Shown here: one piece after another, positions 55,421-64,000 of the stretch
How positions within the stretch are numbered: the first letter of the stretch is position 1
Layout of the letters: each line of letters begins with the position of its first letter
Origin: Cristatella mucedo
Taxonomy: Eukaryota; Bryozoa; Phylactolaemata; Cristatellidae
Length of the DNA: 64,000 bases
Assembly (NCBI GenBank): GCA_009760855.2
Contig: WPIO01000002.1
Location: forward strand, 9,642,001-9,706,000
Reading direction: 5' to 3'
Program-made: the position numbers and the translations under genes
The notes under the pieces: generated by a model
Told to the model about the DNA's origin: nothing
The model's database searches: none
Seen by the model: only the letters and a program-made list of their open reading frames with translations

Positions 55421-56013
55421 ATGGGTAGCTATGCGAGAGTTGGTCATGGTAGAACACATGGAGGTAAATATCATGGATCAGGATTATTAGATAAAGTAGT
55501 TGATGGTGTTGGTAAAGTAGCACCTGTAGTAACTGGATTGACTGGTCTTAGTATGAATATTGCTAACAAAGGAATTGAAATGCATCAAGCAAGAAAACTA
55601 ATTGAACTAAAAACGAAGAAAGAAAAAATAGATCAGGAATACGCTAACAAACGTAAAGATACGGATGATAAACTTAAAGAAGAAAAAAGAAAGAAATAAG
55701 TTAAATGTGAACTTGAGAAACGAAAGAAAGAAGATTATGATAGAAAGATTAAAGAGATGGATCTTGAGATTAAACGTGCTATGTTTGAAAAACTTGAACC
55801 AAAATCTTAAAAAGGTCGTAAAGCTAATACTGAAGAGGAAGTAGAAGACTATTCTGAGACTCTTAAAGAGAATGATCCAAAAGCGTATAAAGAAATAGAG
55901 AAAAAGTAATAAAAGAGAAAGCTGTTGTTCCAGTTGAAAGAACTAGACCTGATGGTTAGGGTGGAGGTATGAGGGAAAAAATAAGAGCTGGCTTGTATAT
56001 CCAAAGTAGAAAA
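55421..56013 (+). pseudogene. Small basic virion-type protein with coiled coil
   Basis: ATG 55421, nine bases after the minor capsid stop. The Gly/His-rich start YARVGHGRTHGGKYHGSG is followed by an amphipathic/hydrophobic segment VVDGVGKVAPVVTGLTGLSM and a long charged coiled coil (92 codons to the first stop, then continuing in two frames to about 56013). The order of a basic start plus amphipathic helix recalls adenovirus pVI/pX-like core proteins; this is a suggestion only. Confidence 0.5.
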
Positions 56014-56041
56014 TAATTCTTTGTTTTTATATAGAAAAAAA

Positions 56042-57659
56042 ATGGCAATTGCTCCTATTGATACTTTATTAGAATTGGGGATTCTAGTTTTCCTAATTAC
56101 AGTGTTAAAGGCTATCAATTTAGAGAATTTTATCAAACTAATGGTATTGGAACTGATAGCAATTATAATAATGTACTTAATAGCATTGCAGATAAACTAG
56201 TTACATTCATTGTTCCTGTTGAACAACAAACGTGTTATGTTCTTTCTGATGCTTATCTTTTACTTGAAGGTCAATTACGAGTTCAAACTGTTGCTCGTCG
56301 TGCATTTGGTGCTCCTAACAGAAATCTTGCGGCTGGTCTGGTTAACAAGGCAGGTGCATGGATGTTTAGTAGTATGAGAGTTAGACTTGGTACTGAAGAA
56401 ATAGAAAGTGCTACACTTCAACAAGGTCCTGGAACTGTTTCAACTGAAACTGGAACTGGAACTGTTTATGGGCTTACTGTTTTATCCAAATGACTACAAT
56501 AGAACTGAAGGTCTTGCAACTGGATGTAGAAAAGATGAAGCTGCAAATGGAATTGATGATATGTCTTTTAATCTTACTTATAATACAGTTAATCCTCTTA
56601 GTTATCCTTATACCAGTCCTCCTGCTTTATCTGCAACTTCTACAAATAATGTTTTTCTTTATAGAAGAGGAATGACGAATGTTCTTGCAGATCATGTAGG
56701 TACACTCAGTATATCATTGCCCACTATCAAGACTATCTGGTTTCTGAGCCGACATGAATACAATTCTTTATAATGTTCCATTTACTCTTGAATTAACTCG
56801 AGTTGATGGAAATGATTTTGATTGTATTATGACAGGAACCTCTGGTGATGCTAATGCAATTGTAAGTAGAAGTGTTGCTAATGCTGCTGGAAATGGTACT
56901 TGGAATGCATTTAGAATTATGATGTCAAAAATGAGATTGGTTGTTCCCTCTGTTTTTCCTATGGAGAATATTCAAAGATCACTTGCTGATCTTTCAAGTG
57001 AGAGATCCAAGAAACTAAGACTTAGCTACAAAGTTAGACGATATGATAATATGACTCTAACTAATTTCAACTAAGGTATGAAATATACTAAAACTCTAGC
57101 AGTTCAAAATAACATTGATAAAGTTAGATGGTTGATTGTTGCTGCACAAAATTATAGTAAATATGGAATTTATTCTGACAATCCTGCTACATACAATCAT
57201 TGTGATATGAAAAGTGTGACTGTACTTGCTAATGGATCTAAACAATATCCAACTGTTCCAAGAAGCAATTATCCAAGAGACGGAAAATGATCAACATCTT
57301 ATCTTGATTTTACTACATTCAGAAAACAATATCTTGGATCGAATGTAGTAACAGAACCTGTTGGTGTTACATTCCCCCAGTGGTTATCTCTCTATCCTAT
57401 TCATGTTATTGACTTGCAATACAATGATGAACCACTTAGAGTAACATCTAAACTTGATGTAACAGTTGAATTCAATTATTTGATTCCTTCTTCTGCTGTT
57501 GCTGTTGCTGCTGTTGCTGCTGCTCCTGCTCAAGCTGTAATTCCAGCTACAACAATCATACTTCACTATTTGACTATTCGTGAGAACACTGCTGAACTAA
57601 CGTCAAATGATAATGGATCTAACTTTACTTGTAGTAAAGGAACGTTTTTTATGATATAA
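56042..57659 (+). pseudogene. Major capsid protein (double jelly roll)
   Basis: Forms the hexon-like capsomers. About 530 codons spread over at least four frames from ATG 56042 to TAA 57657. Pieces match the Polinton MCP plan: KLVTFIVPVEQQTCYVLSD; GAWMFSSMRVRLGTEEIESA; FYPNDYNRTEG; NVPFTLELTRVDGNDFDC; MRLVVPSVFPMEN and KKLRLSYKVRRYDNMTL; VRWLIVAAQNYSKYG; VTVLANGSKQYPTVPRSNYP; FPQWLSLYPIHVIDLQYNDE and a beta-rich C-terminus with an Ala/Val stretch (57500-57540). Frameshifts lie near 56080, 56490 and 56750, and a TGA at about 57287. Confidence 0.9.
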
Positions 57660-57692
57660 ATAAATTAAATAAACTAATAGTGTCTAAATATA

Positions 57693-58375
57693 ATGCAAAA
57701 ATCAAACTTTATTCAAGGGTCTGATGAGTGGAAAAGAGCTATGAGTTTGAATATTGGTGGATCAGAAGTTTATTCTGTTCTAGGTAATGATATGGTTTTG
57801 GTTCACAATATTATTGTGATATTGAACTAATTGCAAATAGAAAATTAAAAGAATATATTGCTAACAGCTCTACTATGAGATTTCCACAAATGTGATTTGG
57901 AAAGGTGTTTGAACCAATCGCTGCTAAATTTCTAGAAATGAAACTGGATAGAAAGATTGAGAATTCAGATGAGTGCTTTACTTTTTGTGGGGTATATCGT
58001 TATTCACCTGATGGAATTATACATGAAAATACAATAATTGAGATAAAATGCTTATGGAGGAGGAGTATAGTTGAAGACTTTATACCAAAACAATACTTAG
58101 CTCAGTGTTTACTTGGATTACATGTACTAAAATTAAGTAGATGTTTTTATTCAGAATTTGAAATATTTGTTAAGGGTTTGAACTGCATTAAAAAACCTCT
58201 TGATTATATAGCGGCTGGAACAGTAAGAGTTCCTACGAGTTATGTTTTTGATACACCAATACGAGTCCATTTGCTTATGTTTTTATTTAAAGATGAGAAA
58301 TACTACGATTTTGAATTTGATATAATAAGTAATTATGGTAGATTTAATAAAAAAAGAGTTTTTGTTATGGTATAA
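57693..58375 (+). pseudogene. YqaJ / lambda-exonuclease-like PD-(D/E)XK nuclease
   Basis: Starts MQKSNFIQGSDEWKRAM, whose QGSxEW is the N-terminal signature of the YqaJ family; then SLNIGGSEVYSVLG. After a frameshift and a TGA at about 57894, GKVFEPIAAKFLEMKLD gives the GxxxEPxA helix; YRYSPDGIIHENTIIEIKCL gives the catalytic SPDG...EIK. The rest matches the length and helical end (IPKQYLAQCLLGLHVLK). Such nucleases act with single-strand-annealing recombinases or as viral alkaline nucleases. The active-site D, E and K are intact. It is not part of the minimal Polinton set, so it is an accessory gene. Confidence 0.85.
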
Positions 58376-58394
58376 AATATTATATAAAAAAGCA

Positions 58395-59358
58395 GAGGTT
58401 GTTGAGGAGGAGGTTATGGAAGCTTTTCAAGGATTGTTCCAGTAGTTAGAGAAGTATTAGAAAGAAGTAAAATATTGATAAATGAATATATTGATGAGTT
58501 CCAGAATTCATAGTGAAGATTAGGTATCAAATATTCATGGTATTATTTTATCAGATCTAAATGCAAATGGTAATAGAACTACAAATTTATCAGATCCTAT
58601 TAATGATGGTGATGCTGTAACAAAATCTTATATTGATACTAATTTTATAGTTAATTCAGGAGCATCACTTAAGCTTGCTGAAAAACCAATTGCGAATCTT
58701 AGAACAGGAGTAAATCCTACTGACGGAGTTAATGTTAGTCAAAAAAAATAGTTATGTTGAAAAACAGGTGATACAATGTTAGGAGATTTGAACATGAATA
58801 GTTATGCTATAACATCTAATTATTGGAATTCGGGTAATGGAAATCCAGTAGTATTAAATTATGATCATTGCGTTACGTATGTGGGAATGAAACGCGATGT
58901 ATTATTGAAAGCATTTCCTTCAACAAAGAATATCAATATGGGAGGTAATTCAATAAAAAATGTTGCTGATCCTGTTAATCCTACTGATGTTGCAACTAAA
59001 TCTTATGTAGATAAAACAGTTAAAAAATAACAGAATAGCGATCTCAATGAATCCTTACTCTAAGAATTCAATTTTAAATATAGCAATACCTTATTCATGG
59101 ACAAATAAAACAGTTCCACCTATAATGATATTAAATGTTATGGTTGTTGGAGCATCTAATTGTGTATTTCTAAAACCTAATAGTGATAAAACTGTTGTAT
59201 TTGGTGATATAGGAGCTTCAAATACTTCTCCAACAGGTGTTGATTGTAAGTGTTACGCATACTTTACCAGATTATTAACTGATTATTACTTCATTGACAA
59301 TCTTGGAATTTTAAAGGTAAACCTCTTGGTCAGTTATGTAGCCTCCGGAAAAGTATAA
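58395..59358 (+). pseudogene. Fibre-like virion protein (copy 2)
   Basis: Plus-strand counterpart of the 45150-47915 gene. Repeat units: GNRTTNLSDPINDGDAVTKS, KPIANLRTGVNPTDGVN and GNSIKNVADPVNPTDVATKS, each followed by a KSYxD-type end. The C-terminal open frame 59047-59358 contains NIAIPYSWTNKTVPPIMIL and FGDIGASNTSPTGVDCKCY, a beta-rich tip. Shorter than copy 1, with several stops. Opposite strand and opposite end of the element. Confidence 0.7.
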
Positions 59359-59762
59359 ATGAACTATTAACACTATTAAATCTTTTAACTGTGTTGCTTT
59401 ATGCTTGCCTTTAACAAGTGGGAATACTTTTGAAATAGAACAAATAGCTTCATGGTCTACACAATGATGTAAACAAGAGGTAGAGCAACATTCTTTTTTT
59501 AAGTGTTTCTTAACTAATGAATACAAATTAGTTGGCATCTCTTTTTTAAATGAATTAGAATGTATGTTACATATGAACAGACTATACTTGTATCATTACG
59601 TAAAAGACTAGAATCAAATTATGTTTCTTTCATATCCAAATCACACATATCACAACGTATTTCATATTTTTGTTTTGGTCTCTTTATTTTTGGTTTACAA
59701 TAAGGATGACGTGATTCAAGATATTCGATTTCACTAAGTGTATTTAAACATATACCACAAAA
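59311..59762 (-). pseudogene. Cysteine-rich zinc-finger protein, unknown
   Basis: Minus strand. The N-terminal part has FCGICLNTLSEIEYLESRHP and then YEIRCDMCDLDM, two paired-cysteine groups fit for zinc. A TAA at about 59612 and a frame change precede the second part with KKECCSTSCLHHCVDHEAIC and HKATQLKDLIVLIVHLYF. It overlaps the start of the integrase gene on the other strand. Not recognised as a known family. Confidence 0.45.
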
Positions 59763-60650
59763 TATTTCGATTCTCTATAGAATGTCATTTTGTAACTCTA
59801 AATAAAAGAATAAATGAAGGTAAATTCAATCCTAACTCAGATATAAGTCAAGTATTCAAACCAAGACCTAAGGATATTCCACAAGGTTTCCTAGTTATTG
59901 TTGAACCTCATGAAAATCATCAAGCAGACATTTTATATATGTCTAATGATTCTGGATATTAATATAATAATAATAAATGATTTGAGTGTTATTGAAGTTG
60001 CTAGTAGATATAAAGATTCAAGACTACTTAAAACAAAGTCTTCTAAAGAAGTAACACAAGCAATAATAGATATTTATAGTAAAGGTCTTTTACAATGGCC
60101 AAAGAAGATAACAGTAGATCCAGGATCAGATTTTAAAAGAAAGTTTTCTAAAGAAATTAAAAGACAAACGTATTATAGAAGGAACAAGTAAAAAGAGTGT
60201 TGCATTAGTTGAAAGAATGAATAAAACATTAGCTGAGAGAGCATTTATTGCGCAATATGAAAAAATAGAAAGCATCAATAAAGGAGATTATACTAGAAAG
60301 AGAGTGGATTTATAATTTATCAAAGATTATTGATTATTTAAATAATAGTATTGCAAAAGCAACTGAGGAAAAGCTTCTTAAAGCAATAAAAAAATAAGTA
60401 GTAAAAATAAAGAAACCAAAATATCATAGAAAAGTTGGAGAACAAGAAAATTTATTAGAATTAGGAACAACCGTTAGATAGTTATTAGAACCAGGTGAAG
60501 GAGAAGATGAATAAAGAAAAAGAGCTACAGACCCGATATGGAGTTTAACTAAACATACTATTGTTTAGAATAATGGTATTGCAAGAACAAGCAGTTCGTT
60601 ATTGGCTAAATTATGTTAAAATAAGTTTTGTTTGAGAGGAGTTGTAAGTG
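59738..60650 (+). pseudogene. Retrovirus-type integrase (rve) of the Polinton
   Basis: Inserts the element into the genome. N-terminal piece 59738-59962 ends with first catalytic Asp in HENHQADILYMSNDSGY; after two stops, SVIEVASRYKDSRLLKTKSS and EVTQAIIDIYSKGLLQWPKK, second Asp in TVDPGSDFKRKF; third residue Glu in VALVERMNKTLAERAF, completing the D,D-35-E triad. The C-terminal domain has VGEQENLLELGTTVR and RKRATDPIWSLTKHTI, then SFV-stop-EEL. Stops stand where relatives carry Arg, Tyr or Lys. Domain order and the RATDPIWSL block are specific for Polinton integrases. Confidence 0.9.
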
Positions 60651-60651
60651 A

Positions 60652-61410
60652 TTAAGATTTAGATTCACCTGCATTTTCTAATGGAGCAATTAGTATTTCA
60701 TTGAATTCTTCTTTAGTTATTTTATCATCGTCTAAGGCATCTACTATCTTTGAAACCAAGTTAAGAATTGCTTGAAGGGTAGATCTTTTTATTCTATCAA
60801 TTTGTGATGTTGTACTTTCAACTGATATTAACATTGTTGCTAGACCACCTAAAACAGTTACTACATGAGAAAGATCCTCATACCGTTGAACGTATGTACT
60901 TGTTACAGTAATTGCAAGAGTTAATAAAATACTTATAAATTAAAAACAGTATCTAATTTTTATTAATTTAGTTAAACAACCTCTAACTCTTTCGTTTTCT
61001 AAAAGTATTTTGTTGCATTTGTCATTAGCATAATTACTTTGTAGGTCTGACACGATTGTCCTATATTATCTACTACAATTTCCAAAACAAAAATCATGAC
61101 TGCAACCAGAATTCAAATCCCTGTTATAGCCAGATATTGTGTGATCATTATAAGCATTATGTAAACCATTAATACATTTCCTCGTTTCAAATAATAATTT
61201 TTCATTCAACCAAGCATCATTCTTAGCAATTTTACTAGGAGGATATGTAGAATTTATATTCGTAACATATTATATAATCTCTGAATATAACCATTGTCAG
61301 TCTCATCAATTTTTTGTTATGTTACTATCAAATGATAAAACTATTTCACTGTCTGTTATTCGTCTAATCTCATCACAATATATCCATTCAGAAAAACTTG
61401 GAAAAGACAT
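60652..61410 (-). pseudogene. Predicted membrane protein next to the right terminus
   Basis: Minus strand from ATG 61410: SFPSFSEWIYCDEIRRITDS, frame changes, then NEKLLFETRKCINGLHNAYN, SGCSHDFCFGNC, a charged helix, a TAA at 60940, two hydrophobic segments (ILLTLAITVTSTYV and LSHVVTVLGGLATMLISVES), and an acidic C-terminus with DALDDDKITKEEFNEILIAP, which resembles an EF-hand loop but is not convincing. Not recognised; the two-helix hairpin plus cytoplasmic helix is reminiscent of small SLATT-like proteins. Confidence 0.45.
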
Positions 61411-61461
61411 TTGTATAAATAATAAATAAATCCTAAAAAATAAAAAAATACTTTACTATTA

Positions 61462-61617
61462 TATAGATAAAAACTATAAGTCAAAAATTCATGTTGCAGG
61501 AAAAGACTAGTTTTTGGTCATTCCCGTTTTTAAACTTCGACATGTGAGCGTTAGCGAGCATAGAGGAGTTTGAAAATGGAAATGGTCCAAAAAACGAGGG
61601 TTTTCCTGCAACAGGAG
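61462..61617. repeat. Polinton right terminal inverted repeat
   Basis: Inverted copy of 39511-39660. It keeps GAAAAGACTAGTTTTTGGTC on the inner side and AACGAGGGTTTTCCTGCA on the outer side, around GTGAGCGTTAGCGAGCAT. The LINE reading frame resumes immediately after it. Confidence 0.9.
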
Positions 61618-64000
61618 GAATGGGACAGCTAATTTATTATCCACACAGGACCTGAGGGCGCGAACAGGCTGAAGCTGATGCAGCAGTTCAGCTAGGTACA
61701 AAGGAGCCAAGCCGTGGCGGGCCTTGTGGGTCAGCGTAAGAACCTTGCTCTGAATCCGTTGGTCAACCGGCATCCATCTTAGCTCTTTTAGCAAAAAAGA
61801 CGCGTGCTCAAACTTCTGGGACTTGAAGACTAGCCATATTCATAGTCAGCTGCAGTGGCCTAATCGCTTTTTTTAGTAGCCCAGCCAATAGGGAATTGCA
61901 ATAATCAAGCCGAGACAGAACTAAGGAGCTAGTTAAATTTTTTGCAAGCCACTGTGGAAGACAGCTCCTAATCTTGGATAGGGATCTGACGTGATGGCTA
62001 GCTGCAGAAGCAGTCTTCTAAATGAAGCTTTTGAAATTGAGGCAGTTGTCAAAAAGGACACCTAAATTTCGAGAATCATTTAATTTCAGGAAGTTTTCCG
62101 ATATCCAGGATCGAATGTCGGCAAGGCAACCATTCAATTTTTCAGTTGCTGCAGCATATTCCGATGGTTTGAATGACAAATACAACTGCGTATCGTCAGC
62201 ATAAAAGTGATATCCTATTCCATGGGCCTTAATCACTCTTCCCATAGGTTGTGTATAAATGGATAACGGCAAGGGACCGAGTACAGACCCTTGAGGGACT
62301 CCACAGGTGACCCTTCTCGTGTCTGAGACCTGACCCCCACACGACACGGATTGAACACGACCAGACAAGTACGATTTAAACCACGCCAGTGCTTCCTCTG
62401 CCAGACCGATCGTTGTTTTCAATCGTTCAAACAGAACATCATGATCAAACGTGTCGACTGCAGCAGACAGATCTAGCAGAGCTAGGGCAGTGACATTCCC
62501 GTCGTTGTTGCCACGTAGACTGTCATTGTTAACACGGAGAACAGTTTCAGTGGAGTGCTGCCTCTTGAATCCTGATTGAAATGTTTCTGACATTTTCTTA
62601 TTTTCAATATGTTCAACCAGCTGCTTAGCAACAATTTTTTCAAGAATCTTTGACCAGAAGGAAAAAGGGGAAACTGAGTGATAGTTTACAAGGACCTCTG
62701 TGTCTAATCCAGGCTTTTTAAGAATGGGTCTAACGATTGCCGATTTGAAGGAAATGGGGACGACACCTTTTCCCAGAGAAGCATTAAAAATCTTGGTTAT
62801 GGCAGGGCTAAGTTGGACTGCCAGTGAAGACCACAGAGATGAAGGTATAGGGTCTTCAGGAGACGATCTCTTTTTGCTTGACCTTTATTAGAGTAGCCAC
62901 ATCGCATGCAGAAACCTCGGACAACCTTGTAAGGAAGGTCACATTTTGTGGAACAGCGATTGCTTTAGTCGGAGGGGGCTTAATAAAGGCACGAATGTGC
63001 ACAATTCTTTCAGTAAAGAATGCTGAAAACTTTTCGGCTGAGTCCTTAATATCTGGGGAGTCAGACCTCTTAGCATTGGCCAGTAAATGGTTTACTGTCT
63101 TATAAATCTGTTTAGTGTCTGACTGGCAGGAATTCAGCTTTCGGATGATAAAAGAAGCCCCGGCTTTTTTAAGCTTTCGGGTGTAAACTCGAAGGACGTC
63201 TTTGAAATTGACTAAATATGCATCAGACCCCGATTTCTTGAAACGACGTTCAAGCCTGCGCTTAACCCGGCACACCTTTAGGAGTTTTTTGGTAAATTGA
63301 AAGGAATCTCCACGACTTTGAACGCGGATAGAATGAACGGGAGCATGCCTGTCAAGAACACTCCTGAGTGTCATGTTCATTGCATGAGTGAGGGTATCGA
63401 GGCTGCCGGTCGAGTCTGAATGTAGATCAAGAAGACCTGCACCACAAACAGATTTCGAAAACTTTTCTATGTCAATGCTTTGTAAGTTACGTCGTTTGAC
63501 AAGTTTGACATTACCCTGTACGTACAAGGGAGCAGGAACAGTAAACGAGACCGAACAATGATCCGAGAGGGTCAGTGGGCACACCATAAGGTCAGTCGGG
63601 AGGACATCCTTAGTGATCACGAGATCTAGAATATGGCCACCGACGTGGGTGGTAGGATTAACGTGTTGGACCAAACCAAAATTCTCCAAACTGTCGAGAA
63701 ATGAGCGGACCTGGCTGTTGCTAGGGTGGTCAACGTGAATATTAAAGGCTCCTACAATCAGTAACGGCCTGTCACACATAAACATTTTATCGAGGAACTC
63801 TGAAAACTCCTCTATAAACAAGTTTAGACAACCAGAAGGAGGCCGGTATATCACAACAGTGAGAGGCAATTGTCTTTGACGAAGACCTAATTGCAACCGA
63901 TTCAAACGACAGCCCGTGCGAGAAACTGCACATCTTATAGCCAAATGATTCGCGAACAACAATTGCAACCCCGCCACCAACCTTGTCAGAACGCATGGAC
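61617..64000 (-). mobile_element. LINE family B, endonuclease and reverse transcriptase, runs off the window
   Basis: Minus strand. From the window edge: APE-type endonuclease with LTVVIYRPPSGCLNLFIEEF, LLIVGAFNIHVDHPSN (usual GDFN is GAFN), GGHILDLVITKDV and LTLSDHCSVSF; then a linker; then RT with [39 protein letters not shown] and [17 protein letters not shown]; then the C-terminal domain up to [10 protein letters not shown], where the Polinton is inserted. The 374-codon endonuclease frame is intact in this window apart from the missing start. A deletion near 62075 removes part of the region between RT and C-terminal domain. Confidence 0.93.

Larger units (their letters stand above)
39511..61617. 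mobile_element. Polinton/Maverick-type endogenous virus-like element
   Basis: A 22.1-kb AT-rich element with inverted terminal repeats. It encodes the family-defining set: protein-primed DNA polymerase B, rve integrase, packaging ATPase, adenain-type protease, major and minor capsid proteins. Net of later insertions (1.6-kb LINE, 0.2-kb SINE, 0.3-kb LINE end) it is about 20 kb, the normal Polinton size. It interrupts a LINE reading frame that resumes on both sides. Short GGAG...ATG matches at the junctions may be a worn target duplication (Polintons usually make 6 bp). Most genes carry stops or frameshifts, so this copy cannot move or form particles by itself. Confidence 0.95.

Noticed and set aside
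51992-60650. Alternative genetic code with TGA or TAA read as an amino acid in the Polinton
   Set aside because: All three stops occur in-frame, frameshifts are common, intact genes end in ordinary TAA/TAG, and host genes nearby use the standard code.

Overview
The window is nuclear DNA from an invertebrate metazoan. It has spliced genes with GT-AG introns, animal-type PARG and RNF31/HOIP genes, tRNA-derived SINEs, CR1/L2-group LINEs and a Polinton/Maverick. The species cannot be fixed from the sequence; a marine invertebrate such as a sponge is a guess.

Layout. (1) About 1.4-19.5 kb, plus strand: the 3' part of a poly(ADP-ribose) glycohydrolase gene. Eight small exons were rebuilt from splice sites and family motifs, and the 5' exons lie upstream or are unrecognised. 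Its introns are filled with LINE 3' ends, two SINE families, a decayed LTR retrotransposon and microsatellites. (2) 24.7-36.3 kb, minus strand, convergent with PARG: an RNF31 (HOIP) orthologue in four exons totalling 1186 codons in frame. One 2.9-kb GC-rich exon carries the N-terminus, RING1 and IBR. The RING2 exon and two exons of the C-terminal LDD follow after a 7-kb intron packed with LINE debris. (3) 36.3-39.5 kb: repeat-rich flank with fragments of a second, probably older Polinton-like sequence. (4) 39.5-61.6 kb: an AT-rich, 22-kb Polinton-type integrated virus-like element bounded by inverted repeats. It carries protein-primed DNA polymerase B, retrovirus-type integrase, FtsK/A32-type packaging ATPase, adenovirus-type protease, major capsid protein, two minor capsid paralogues, a PLA2-like protein, an HNH endonuclease, a YqaJ/lambda-exonuclease-like nuclease, two phage-tail-fibre-like genes and several unknowns. 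Nearly all are broken by stops, frameshifts or insertions. (5) 61.6-64 kb: endonuclease and reverse transcriptase of a LINE that continues past the window edge.

The most informative point is the nesting. The Polinton sits inside one copy of LINE family B, splitting its ORF between 39.5 and 61.6 kb. The Polinton then received another copy of the same LINE family, a SINE and a LINE family A 3' end. That order means LINE family B was active both before and after the virus-like element inserted. SINE family 1 shares its 3' tail with LINE family A, which suggests a parasite-partner relationship.

PARG removes poly(ADP-ribose) and RNF31 builds linear ubiquitin chains. They are ordinary host genes placed tail to tail, with no sign of joint regulation. 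The Polinton genes form a complete virion-morphogenesis, replication and integration kit, but this copy is dead as a unit.
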